In this document: positions 44,192-51,930 of the stretch, one piece after another | Layout: the number at the start of each line of letters is the position of its first letter | Position numbering within the stretch: position 1 is the first letter of the stretch | Source: Christiangramia bathymodioli | GTDB taxonomy: Bacteria; Bacteroidota; Bacteroidia; Flavobacteriales; Flavobacteriaceae | Direction of reading: 5' to 3' | DNA length: 64,000 nucleotides | NCBI GenBank assembly: GCA_009735695.1 | Contig: SRSL01000006.1 | Coordinates: forward strand, 62,001 to 126,000 | The notes under the pieces: generated by a model | Told to the model about the DNA's origin: nothing | Seen by the model: only the letters and a program-made list of their open reading frames with translations | Database searches by the model: none | Program-made: the position numbers and the translations under genes

Positions 44192-44905
44192 ATGGAGAAA
44201 ATATTTCACCCCGCTAACTCTCGGGGAAAGGCAAATTTCGGTTGGTTAACCGCTAATTATTCATTCAGTTTTGCAAATTTCTTTGATCCGAATAAAATTC
44301 AGTTTGGAAAATTAAGGGTATTAAATGACGATTATGTCACCGGTGGAATGGGCTTTGGAACCCATCCCCATGAAAATATGGAGATCATTACCATTCCACT
44401 AAAGGGAGAGCTTCGTCATAAGGACTCAATGGATCATACCGCGGTGATACAGGCAGGAGAAGTACAGGTGATGAGCGCTGGTACGGGTGTTGAACATAGC
44501 GAATTCAACTCGGCTAAAGAAGAGCTGAATATGTTGCAGATCTGGATCTTTCCGGAACAAAATGGACTGGAGCCTCGCTATGATCAAAAGGATTTTTCTG
44601 AAATCATTCAAAAAAACGGACTCACCAACGTGGTTTCTCCGAAATCTAACCAGAATCCTGAAGCCCTGTGGATCAACCAGCAAGCCTATCTTCACCTTGG
44701 AGAATTCGAAAATGGCAAAAAATTTGATTATCAATTAAATGATAAAAAACACGGAGTGTATGTGTTCCTTATCGAAGGAGAAGCCGAAATTGACGGGCAG
44801 CTGCTTCAGAAGCGAGATGCAATGGGTATTTGGGACACCTCTGATTTCACTCTGGAATTTAAAAATCATTCTAAGGTACTGTTAATCGAGGTGCCTATGA
44901 ACTAA
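44192..44905 (+). CDS. Pirin family protein
   Basis: A 237-residue bicupin protein. The N-terminal cupin holds the metal-binding histidines in GFGTHPHENMEIITIP and the later AGTGVEHSEFN. The family includes quercetin dioxygenases and redox-responsive regulators; the substrate here is not known. Closely followed (11 bases) by a small acetyltransferase-like gene, probably as an operon. Confidence 0.92.
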   Translation: MEKIFHPANSRGKANFGWLTANYSFSFANFFDPNKIQFGKLRVLNDDYVTGGMGFGTHPHENMEIITIPLKGELRHKDSMDHTAVIQAGEVQVMSAGTGVEHSEFNSAKEELNMLQIWIFPEQNGLEPRYDQKDFSEIIQKNGLTNVVSPKSNQNPEALWINQQAYLHLGEFENGKKFDYQLNDKKHGVYVFLIEGEAEIDGQLLQKRDAMGIWDTSDFTLEFKNHSKVLLIEVPMN

Positions 44906-44916
44906 ATAAAGTTGAT

Positions 44917-45213
44917 ATGAGCAATCAGGATCTAATTATTACCGATAATGAGTTTCTCAGGCAGTTTGAAACACGAATCAATGATGAACTCGCAACTATT
45001 GAATATTCACAGCAAGACCGGAAAATTTTTCTCACCAAAATAATAATGCCGGAAAATACTGAAGACCGGCGTGAGGATTTTATAAAGGCCGTACTTTCAG
45101 AGATCAAGGAGCGAAATACCCGAGTAGTTCCTACCAGCCCCGAAATTGCCGGTTTTATGAGAAGACATCGCAGAAAATACAAAGATCTCCTTCCGGTAGG
45201 AATTAATATTTAA
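44917..45213 (+). CDS. GNAT-like small protein, YjdJ/NATD1 type, degenerate
   Basis: A 98-residue protein that aligns with the short N-acetyltransferase family related to YjdJ and NATD1: a central beta strand FETRINDELATIEYSQQDRK, a helix and the ending VVPTSPEIAGFMRRHRRKY. The acetyl-CoA pyrophosphate-binding R-G-x-G-x-(G/A) turn that should follow the strand is replaced by TEDRREDFI, so catalysis is doubtful. It ends convergent with mtaB; the two stop codons overlap by two bases. Confidence 0.75.
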   Translation: MSNQDLIITDNEFLRQFETRINDELATIEYSQQDRKIFLTKIIMPENTEDRREDFIKAVLSEIKERNTRVVPTSPEIAGFMRRHRRKYKDLLPVGINI

Positions 45214-46541
45214 ACAGCTACCGGCTCTGGTAATTCTTCAAATCGTACCAGGCCATCATCATCGATCTCGGTAAGTTTGATCTTCTGAAGAGTGTTAACT
45301 TTATTCGGGTTCCACGGTGCCTTAACCTTCACGTAGTTTTCAGTAAACCCGTGGATATAACCTTCTTTATTTTCTCCTTCGAATAACACCGTTCCGGTTT
45401 TGCCTATCTGACTTTCGTAAAATGCCCTTCTTTTCTTGGCGGAAAGCCCTCTCAACATCTTGCTTCGCTTTTTGCGAACTTTTAATGGTACTACACCATC
45501 CATTTCGGCAGCAGGAGTATTATCCCTTTCAGAATAAGTAAAAACGTGCAGATAGGAAATTTTAAGTTCGTTCAGAAAATTATAGGTTTCAAGGAAATGC
45601 TCATCAGTTTCACCTGGAAATCCCACGATCACATCTACTCCAATACAGGCATCAGGCATGACCTCGCGAATCCTTTTTACCCGATCTACATACAGGCCAC
45701 TCATATAACGTCTTCGCATCAGTTTCAGGATTTCATCGCTTCCGCTCTGAAGCGGAATATGAAAATGTGGAACAAAAGTTCGGCTCTGAGCGACGAAATC
45801 AATGGTTTCATTTTTCAGCAGATTCGGCTCGATAGAAGAAATTCTAAGGCGCTCGATTCCTTCAACCTGATCAAGAGCCTGTACCAGGTCCAGGAAAGTA
45901 TGTTCATGCTTCTTATTTCCAAATTCCCCCTTTCCGTAATCTCCAATATTCACACCTGTTAAAACGATCTCTTTGATTCCCTGTTCTGAAATTTCGGCAG
46001 CGTTCTTCAGAACATTTTCTAGTTTATCACTTCGGGAAATCCCGCGTGCTAGCGGAATTGTACAATAGGTACACTTATAATCGCAGCCATCCTGAACTTT
46101 CAAAAAAGCCCTGGTTCGGTCTCCAATGGAATAAGAGCCCACGTAAAAATCTGCTTCGTTAATCTCGCAGGAATGCACTTCTCCAAAATCGTTTTTGGTA
46201 AGGTCATTCAGATAATCGGTAACCTTGAATTTTTCAGTAGCTCCCAAGACCAGGTCTACCCCATCTACAGCGGCAAGTTCTTCAGGCTTTAACTGGGCAT
46301 AACATCCAACCGCGATCACAAAGGCATTTTCGTTAACCTTTTGAGCCTGCTTAACGATGGTCTTAAAGCGTTTATCGGCATTTTCAGTAACTGAACAGGT
46401 ATTGATCACATAGATATCGGCCTCTTCAGTGAACTCAACTCTTTGGAATCCTTCACTCTCGAAGTTCCGGGCTATGGTTGAAGTCTCAGAGAAATTGAGC
46501 TTACAACCCAGCGTATAAAATGCAACTTTTTTAGCTTCCAT
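45210..46541 (-). CDS. mtaB: tRNA t6A37 methylthiotransferase
   Basis: Radical-SAM enzyme that converts t6A37 to ms2t6A in tRNAs reading ANN codons. The 443-residue protein has an N-terminal UPF0004 domain with three cysteines that bind the auxiliary cluster (GCKLN, NTCSV, VGCYAQ), the radical-SAM CxxxCxxC in CDYKCTYC and a C-terminal TRAM domain. All needed cysteines are present. A promoter precedes it. It stands alone. Confidence 0.96.
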   Translation of the reverse strand: MEAKKVAFYTLGCKLNFSETSTIARNFESEGFQRVEFTEEADIYVINTCSVTENADKRFKTIVKQAQKVNENAFVIAVGCYAQLKPEELAAVDGVDLVLGATEKFKVTDYLNDLTKNDFGEVHSCEINEADFYVGSYSIGDRTRAFLKVQDGCDYKCTYCTIPLARGISRSDKLENVLKNAAEISEQGIKEIVLTGVNIGDYGKGEFGNKKHEHTFLDLVQALDQVEGIERLRISSIEPNLLKNETIDFVAQSRTFVPHFHIPLQSGSDEILKLMRRRYMSGLYVDRVKRIREVMPDACIGVDVIVGFPGETDEHFLETYNFLNELKISYLHVFTYSERDNTPAAEMDGVVPLKVRKKRSKMLRGLSAKKRRAFYESQIGKTGTVLFEGENKEGYIHGFTENYVKVKAPWNPNKVNTLQKIKLTEIDDDGLVRFEELPEPVAV

Positions 46542-46578
46542 AAACCATCGTCTAATTTTCCATTTCGAAAATGGGCTG

Positions 46579-46609
46579 CAAAGATACCAACTAAAAATGG
46601 TTCTTTAAA
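46579..46609 (-). promoter_or_regulatory. Candidate mtaB promoter
   Basis: On the minus strand TTTA (46609-46606), 19 bases, TATCTTTG (46586-46579), the -7 box being an exact match. The ATG follows 37 bases on. Confidence 0.5.
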
Positions 46610-46703
46610 ATATTAGGATTTTGATAACAAACTGCGTATTAATAAGTTGCTCATTTTATAAAGATTTGTCGTATATTCCCTTTCCTTTTAATAACATAGT
46701 GTC

Positions 46704-46964
46704 ATGAATTCCGGGAATACAAGAAGCGCTGTTTTAAGCAATACCCACAGCAGGCGCAAACCAACACTATCCAGCTCACCCGGAACTAATTCCGGGTCCA
46801 GATTTAAAAGCATCGTACAGCGAAGCAGATTAACTGAACAGGATCTAGAGCAATTTCAGCAAAGCATTATTGAAGCACATCGAAAGAAAAATTATCGCGT
46901 ACTGTTAGTAACGGCGATCATTTTTACTCTTGTGGGAAGCCTTATCGTTTATTTTATCTCCTAA
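46704..46964 (+). CDS. Small single-pass membrane protein
   Basis: An 86-residue protein with a Ser/Arg-rich N-terminal half, a short helix (RLTEQDLEQFQQSIIEAHRKK, about 42-62) and a C-terminal transmembrane segment (about 65-85). It is a tail-anchored type of topology. Its end overlaps the convergent sugar nucleotidyltransferase-like gene by four bases. No family recognised; coding status rests on base composition and open frame only. Confidence 0.7.
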   Translation: MNSGNTRSAVLSNTHSRRKPTLSSSPGTNSGSRFKSIVQRSRLTEQDLEQFQQSIIEAHRKKNYRVLLVTAIIFTLVGSLIVYFIS

Positions 46965-48136
46965 TCTCTTCTCCATTTGGAGGTTTGTTCAAAGACATTT
47001 TCAAGGATAGCCTTATCTTCTTCGGTGAATTCGGTATTTCTTCTTTTCAGTACCAATTCAGCAGTTTCATATACTTTTTCAAGTTTATAGGTTGAAGTTC
47101 CCGCACTTCCTCCCCAGCTAAAACTCGGGATGAAATTCCTCGGGAAACCGCTTCCAAAGATATTAGCGCTCACACCTACTACCGTACCGGTATTGAACAT
47201 GGTATTGATTCCACATTTGCTGTGATCGCCCATGATCAAGCCGCAAAACTGAAGTCCGGTTTTTGCAAAACGCTCCGTTTCATAGTTCCAGATCCTAACC
47301 TCGGCGTAATTATTCTTTAAGTTGGAATTATTGGTGTCCGCTCCAAGGTTACACCATTCACCAAGCACCGAATTTCCTAAGAATCCATCATGACCTTTAC
47401 TGCTGTTCTGGAACATCACCGAATTATTGATCTCACCCCCTGCCTTGCAAAAAGGCCCTATCGTGGTAGCTCCATAGATCCTGGCGCCCATCTTTACCAC
47501 GGCATTATCACAAATGGCAACAGGACCTCTAAATGAAGAACCTTCCATCACCAATGCATTTTTTCCAATGTAAATTGGGCCTGAGGATGCGTTCAGGGAG
47601 CAATTTTCTACCTCTGCTCCTTCTTCGATGAAGATATTTTCAGCAGCCCTTGTGTAATTCGAAGGATGTATTTCCTGAGATTTCCGGCCCTTGGTAAGAA
47701 GCTCGAAATCCAACTTCAGGGCTTCATCATTCCTGGAGAAAATATCCCAGGTGTTGGCGACCTGAATAAGATCTGCTTCAACTTTGATCTCCTTAAGGCT
47801 ATCAGGATCTACTGAATTTTCTGAATTCTGAAAATAAGCAAGCAAAAGACCATTCCAGGTTAACTTTTCACCTTCCTTAAGTTGCTTTACTTTTTCAATG
47901 AATTCTGAAGCTGGTAAAACCGAAGCATTGATAAAAATATTCTTTTCAGTTAGGTTTAACGGCCATTTACCCGAGAGGTACCCCTGGGTTTGAGTGGAGG
48001 TCTTAGCTTCCAGAATCTTTTCCCATTTTTCCCTGATGCTTAAAATCCCTATCCTGATATCGGCTACAGGCCTGGTAAAGGTAAATGGGAGCAGGTCATT
48101 TCGTGAAGGCCCGTCAAATAGGATATAATTGATCAT
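46961..48136 (-). CDS. GlmU-family sugar nucleotidyltransferase-like protein
   Basis: A 391-residue protein conserved in Bacteroidota: N-terminal half begins MINYILFDGPSRNDLLPFTFTRP, resembling a reduced nucleotidyltransferase domain, and the C-terminal half is a left-handed parallel beta-helix with hexapeptide repeats (PIYIGKNALVMEGSSFRGP, AVVKMGARIYGATTIGPF). It resembles UDP-N-acetylglucosamine pyrophosphorylases but lacks the clear LAAGxGTRM loop of GlmU, so an acyltransferase or scaffold role is possible. Exact substrate unknown. Confidence 0.85.
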   Translation of the reverse strand: MINYILFDGPSRNDLLPFTFTRPVADIRIGILSIREKWEKILEAKTSTQTQGYLSGKWPLNLTEKNIFINASVLPASEFIEKVKQLKEGEKLTWNGLLLAYFQNSENSVDPDSLKEIKVEADLIQVANTWDIFSRNDEALKLDFELLTKGRKSQEIHPSNYTRAAENIFIEEGAEVENCSLNASSGPIYIGKNALVMEGSSFRGPVAICDNAVVKMGARIYGATTIGPFCKAGGEINNSVMFQNSSKGHDGFLGNSVLGEWCNLGADTNNSNLKNNYAEVRIWNYETERFAKTGLQFCGLIMGDHSKCGINTMFNTGTVVGVSANIFGSGFPRNFIPSFSWGGSAGTSTYKLEKVYETAELVLKRRNTEFTEEDKAILENVFEQTSKWRRD

Positions 48137-48190
48137 GCGTTGATTTTTGTCAAAATTAAAAGTTCCTGTGCACTATAAAGTGAAAGAAAT

Positions 48191-48216
48191 CAAAAAAAGC
48201 CGCTTATTAGCGGCTT
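48191..48216 (-). terminator. Terminator of rpmE2
   Basis: Eight-base-pair stem AAGCCGCT (48197-48204) with AGCGGCTT (48209-48216), 4-nt loop, T run on the minus strand. Confidence 0.8.
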
Positions 48217-48242
48217 CAGATATATTGTAAAAACAGGAAAAA

Positions 48243-48497
48243 TTACTTTTTCTTGAATTTTGCGTACTTGTTCTTAAACTTATCGATACGTCCCGCACTA
48301 TCAACCAGTTTGGTCTGGCCGGTGTAATATGGGTGAGAAGTTCTGGAGATCTCCAGTTTTACCAACGGGTACTCAGTTCCGTCAACTTCAATAGTTTCTT
48401 TAGTTTTCGCTGTAGACTTTGTAATGAATACGTCATCATTAGACATATCCTTAAAAGCTACTAATCTATAATTTTCCGGATGGATTCCCTGCTTCAT
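48243..48497 (-). CDS. rpmE2: Ribosomal protein bL31, type B
   Basis: An 84-residue bL31 with [20 protein letters not shown] opening and [20 protein letters not shown]. It has no cysteine at all, so it is the zinc-independent (C-minus) paralogue of bL31, which replaces the zinc form in low zinc in some bacteria; here it may be the only copy, which cannot be judged from the window. A consensus promoter precedes it. Confidence 0.97.
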   Translation of the reverse strand: MKQGIHPENYRLVAFKDMSNDDVFITKSTAKTKETIEVDGTEYPLVKLEISRTSHPYYTGQTKLVDSAGRIDKFKNKYAKFKKK

Positions 48498-48525
48498 CGC
48501 TTTGATCTTTATAATTTTCGAGGTG

Positions 48526-48556
48526 CAAATTTAAGTATTAACTCCCGATCTGCAAA
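48526..48556 (-). promoter_or_regulatory. Promoter of rpmE2
   Basis: On the minus strand TTTG (48556-48553), 19 bases, TAAATTTG (48533-48526): exact Bacteroidota consensus. Confidence 0.7.
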
Positions 48557-48577
48557 TATTTTTCAAAAAACTTTTTG

Positions 48578-48609
48578 TTGAAATTAGATGTAACGATTTC
48601 CTATATTTG
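48578..48609 (+). promoter_or_regulatory. Candidate promoter of the DUF4199 gene
   Basis: TTG (48578-48580), 21 bases, TATATTTG (48602-48609). The ATG is at 48648. Confidence 0.5.
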
Positions 48610-48647
48610 TTAACTAACTACTAAAACAACCAAAAACTTCAATCTAA

Positions 48648-49178
48648 ATGGAACAATCCTCCAAAAAATTAGCCACCAGTTATGGCCTCTATCTTGGTCT
48701 TGCACTCATTCTTGTAACCGTACTTATTTACGCATTCGACCTTTCATTGATGACAGAATGGTATTTAATGGTTCTAAATTTCATCCTTATAGTTGTATTG
48801 GGTAGCATGGCGGTTAGCAAATCAAAAAAAGCAAGCACCAGCCTGTTCACTTTTAAAAACGCTTTTTCCGCTTTTTTCCTTACCATACTAATAGGCTTGG
48901 TGATCACTACTGTTTTTAGCCTTATCCTGTTTAATGTGGTTGATCCACAGGCTGCGGAAACTCTTAAAGAATTAACCATGGAAAAACAGGCTGAAATGCT
49001 TGAAAGTTTCGGAATGACCGAGGCACAAATAAACGAAGCCATGGTGCAAATGGAAAAGGAAGAAACCTTTTCATTAAAAAACATTGGAATTAGTTTAGCT
49101 TCACAACTTGTGTTTTTCTCCATAATCGGTCTTATTATTGCACTTATTTTCCGGGAAAAAGACACTACAAACGCATAA
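48648..49178 (+). CDS. DUF4199 family membrane protein
   Basis: A 176-residue protein with four transmembrane segments (about 14-32, 38-55, 70-95, 150-170), the first three spaced tightly and a periplasmic or cytoplasmic helix before the last (PQAAETLKELTMEKQ). Matches DUF4199, a Bacteroidota family often found directly before a GT2 glycosyltransferase, as here: the next gene begins three bases after its stop. Likely an accessory to that enzyme, inferred from the fixed pairing. Confidence 0.85.
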   Translation: MEQSSKKLATSYGLYLGLALILVTVLIYAFDLSLMTEWYLMVLNFILIVVLGSMAVSKSKKASTSLFTFKNAFSAFFLTILIGLVITTVFSLILFNVVDPQAAETLKELTMEKQAEMLESFGMTEAQINEAMVQMEKEETFSLKNIGISLASQLVFFSIIGLIIALIFREKDTTNA

Positions 49179-49181
49179 TAC

Positions 49182-50141
49182 ATGCAAATATCGGTTGTAA
49201 TACCTTTACTAAACGAGGAACAATCTCTCGTAGAATTATATAATTGGATCGCAAAAGTATTGCGATCCAATTCATTTTCTTATGAAATCCTTTTTATTGA
49301 TGATGGCAGCACCGATGGATCCTGGGATACCATCGAAGCCCTTTCTAAAAATGATGACCGGGTAAAGGGGATCAGGTTCAACCGAAATTACGGAAAATCC
49401 CAGGCCCTTCATGCTGGCTTTCTCCAGGCACAGGGAGATGTCGTCATCACCATGGATGCCGACCTTCAGGATAACCCAGAAGAGATCCCCGAGCTGTATG
49501 ATATGATCGCTAACCAGCAATACGACCTGGTTTCGGGCTGGAAAAAGAAGCGATACGATAATGTGCTTACCAAGAACCTACCTTCTAAAGTCTTTAATGC
49601 TGCTGCCAGAAAAACCTCGGGTGTAAAACTTCATGATTTCAACTGCGGATTAAAAGCCTATAAAAAAGAAGTCATCAAAAATATTGATGTATATGGCGAA
49701 ATGCATCGATATATTCCGGTTCTGGCAAAGAATGCGGGATTCTATAATATTACCGAAAAAGAGGTTCAGCACCAGGCACGTAAATATGGCACTACGAAAT
49801 TCGGTGTAAACCGTTTCATTTACGGCTTTCTGGACCTGATAAGCATCTGGTTTCTTTCTAAATTCGGAAGACGCCCCATGCACCTTTTTGGAGCCCTTGG
49901 AGTACTTATGTTCATCATTGGTTTTGTGACCGCCGGCTGGATAGGATTATCCAAATTATACAAGCTTTACCACGGGATTCCCAATATCCTGGTAGTTGAT
50001 AATCCATGGTTCTATATCGCTTTAACTGTTATGGTGATCGGGACCCAGTTTTTCCTTGCAGGCTTTTTAGGAGAGCTCATCCTGAGGTCTAAACGAGATA
50101 AGGATCGCTATCTTATTAAGAAAACCACTTCTAATATTTAA
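49182..50141 (+). CDS. Family 2 glycosyltransferase, DPM1/GtrB type
   Basis: A 319-residue membrane glycosyltransferase: catalytic domain with VVIPLLNEEQSL, FIDDGSTDGS and the metal-binding DAD in TMDADLQDNPEE, acceptor-side FNCGLKAYKKEV, and two C-terminal transmembrane segments (about 227-255 and 265-290). Enzymes of this type transfer a sugar from a nucleotide donor to a polyprenyl phosphate. The acceptor and sugar are not predictable. It is coupled to the DUF4199 gene upstream. Confidence 0.92.
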   Translation: MQISVVIPLLNEEQSLVELYNWIAKVLRSNSFSYEILFIDDGSTDGSWDTIEALSKNDDRVKGIRFNRNYGKSQALHAGFLQAQGDVVITMDADLQDNPEEIPELYDMIANQQYDLVSGWKKKRYDNVLTKNLPSKVFNAAARKTSGVKLHDFNCGLKAYKKEVIKNIDVYGEMHRYIPVLAKNAGFYNITEKEVQHQARKYGTTKFGVNRFIYGFLDLISIWFLSKFGRRPMHLFGALGVLMFIIGFVTAGWIGLSKLYKLYHGIPNILVVDNPWFYIALTVMVIGTQFFLAGFLGELILRSKRDKDRYLIKKTTSNI

Positions 50142-50162
50142 GGCGAATCAAGGATTAATCCT

Positions 50163-50170
50163 TATTTTTG
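50163..50170 (+). promoter_or_regulatory. Candidate -7 element for the phosphosugar mutase
   Basis: TATTTTTG, exact match to TAnnTTTG, 19 bases before the ATG. A TTTA lies 22 bases upstream. Confidence 0.4.
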
Positions 50171-50189
50171 CTAAGCAAAAAATTATTTT

Positions 50190-51920
50190 ATGGCTACTAT
50201 TAAACCTGAAATTCTTCAGAAGGCCAAGTCTTGGCTAACCGATATATTTGATACTGACACAAAAGATGAGATCAACCGTTTGATCGAGGAAGACCCAAAG
50301 GAACTCGAGGAAAGCTTCTATAAGAATGCTGAATTTGGTACCGGCGGAATGCGCGGCGTGATGGGCGTAGGAACCAACCGAATCAACAAATATACCCTCG
50401 GAAAGAACACCCAGGGCCTTTCAGATTATCTGAAAAAATCATTCCCTGGCGAAGAGCTAAAGGTAGCTATTGCTTACGACTGCAGAAATAACAGTCAGAA
50501 ACTGGCAAAAGTGGTGGCCGATGTATTTTCGGCTAACGGGATCAAGGTTTATCTTTTTTCTGAACTCAGGCCTACCCCGGAACTTAGTTTCGCTGTAAAG
50601 GAATTAGGCTGCCATTGCGGGATCGTCCTAACGGCGAGCCACAATCCGCCTGAATATAACGGCTATAAAGTGTACTGGCAGGATGGCGGACAGCTGGTCC
50701 CGCCACAGGATACCGAACTGGTTGAAACCATCAATAATCTTGAATACGACGCCATAAATTTTGAAGCTAAAGAAGAGTTGATCGAAAAGATAGATTCAGA
50801 AGTAGATAAATCCTTCGCGAAAGCTTCCGTAGAAAACGGAAGTTTTGACATTCCTTCTTCAGCCAGGGAAAACCTGAAAGTGGTTTTCACTTCCCTGCAT
50901 GGAACTTCGATCACCATGGTTCCTGAAGTACTGGAAAAAGCTGGATTCAGCAATGTTTCCGTAGTTGAAGAACAAAGAGAACCAAACGGAAATTTTCCAA
51001 CTGTAGAATCTCCCAACCCGGAAGAGCCTGAAGCCTTGAAAATGGCTCTTGAACTGGCAGATAAAAACAATTCAGATATCGTGATTGGTACCGATCCCGA
51101 TTGCGACCGATTAGGAGTTGCGGTTCGAGACCTTGATGGCAATATGATTCTTCTTAACGGAAACCAGACCATGCTGGTAATGACCTGGTTCCTCCTTGAA
51201 CAATGGAAGAAAGAAGGTAAAATAAAAGGAAAGGAATTCGTAGCCTCTACCATCGTTTCAACTCCTATGTTGAAAAACCTGGTCGAAGATTACGGAGTAA
51301 AATACATGGAAGTGCTTACCGGCTTCAAATGGATCGCCAAATTAATCAAGGATCATCCTGAACTCGATTTCATTGGAGGTGGTGAAGAAAGCTTTGGCTA
51401 TATGGTTGGCGACTTTGTTCGCGATAAGGATGCGGTAACCTCTACCCTGCTTGCCTGCGAGATCGCTGCCAAGATGAAAGCTGAAGGAAGCTCCTTCTAT
51501 AAGAAATTACTGGAGCTATACTGCGATTACGGGCTTTATAAAGAAGAACTTATTTCCCTCGTTAAGAAAGGAATTGAAGGTGAAAAAGAGATCAAACAAA
51601 TGTTGATCGACCTTCGCGACAATCCGTGGAAAGAAATAGATGGTGAAGCTGTTATTCTAATCGAGGACTACAAAACGTCTGTGGCTAAAAATATGCAGGA
51701 TCATAGCGAAAAGAGCATCGATATTCCGCAATCCAATGTGCTTATCTATTATACTGAAAACGGAACCAAGATTGCTGCAAGACCCAGCGGTACCGAGCCA
51801 AAGATAAAGTTTTACATCAGCGTGAATACCGAGCTGAAGTCTGTTGAGGATTATCAGAAGGAAGATCAAAAGCTTAGTGAGAAGATCGCCCGAATCAAGC
51901 AGGAATTAAAACTGGGTTAA
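50190..51920 (+). CDS. Phosphoglucomutase/phosphomannomutase family protein
   Basis: A 576-residue alpha-D-phosphohexomutase that interconverts hexose 1- and 6-phosphates. The four domains carry the phosphoserine loop TASHNPPEYNGYK, the magnesium loop GTDPDCDRLG, the sugar-specificity loop GGEESFGYM and the phosphate-binding loop RPSGTEPKIKFYI. The length and the insert before the magnesium loop match the PgcA-type branch. The glucose versus mannose preference is not decidable. ABC exporter gene follows ten bases downstream. Confidence 0.95.
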   Translation: MATIKPEILQKAKSWLTDIFDTDTKDEINRLIEEDPKELEESFYKNAEFGTGGMRGVMGVGTNRINKYTLGKNTQGLSDYLKKSFPGEELKVAIAYDCRNNSQKLAKVVADVFSANGIKVYLFSELRPTPELSFAVKELGCHCGIVLTASHNPPEYNGYKVYWQDGGQLVPPQDTELVETINNLEYDAINFEAKEELIEKIDSEVDKSFAKASVENGSFDIPSSARENLKVVFTSLHGTSITMVPEVLEKAGFSNVSVVEEQREPNGNFPTVESPNPEEPEALKMALELADKNNSDIVIGTDPDCDRLGVAVRDLDGNMILLNGNQTMLVMTWFLLEQWKKEGKIKGKEFVASTIVSTPMLKNLVEDYGVKYMEVLTGFKWIAKLIKDHPELDFIGGGEESFGYMVGDFVRDKDAVTSTLLACEIAAKMKAEGSSFYKKLLELYCDYGLYKEELISLVKKGIEGEKEIKQMLIDLRDNPWKEIDGEAVILIEDYKTSVAKNMQDHSEKSIDIPQSNVLIYYTENGTKIAARPSGTEPKIKFYISVNTELKSVEDYQKEDQKLSEKIARIKQELKLG

Positions 51921-51930
51921 TTCAATTTAA

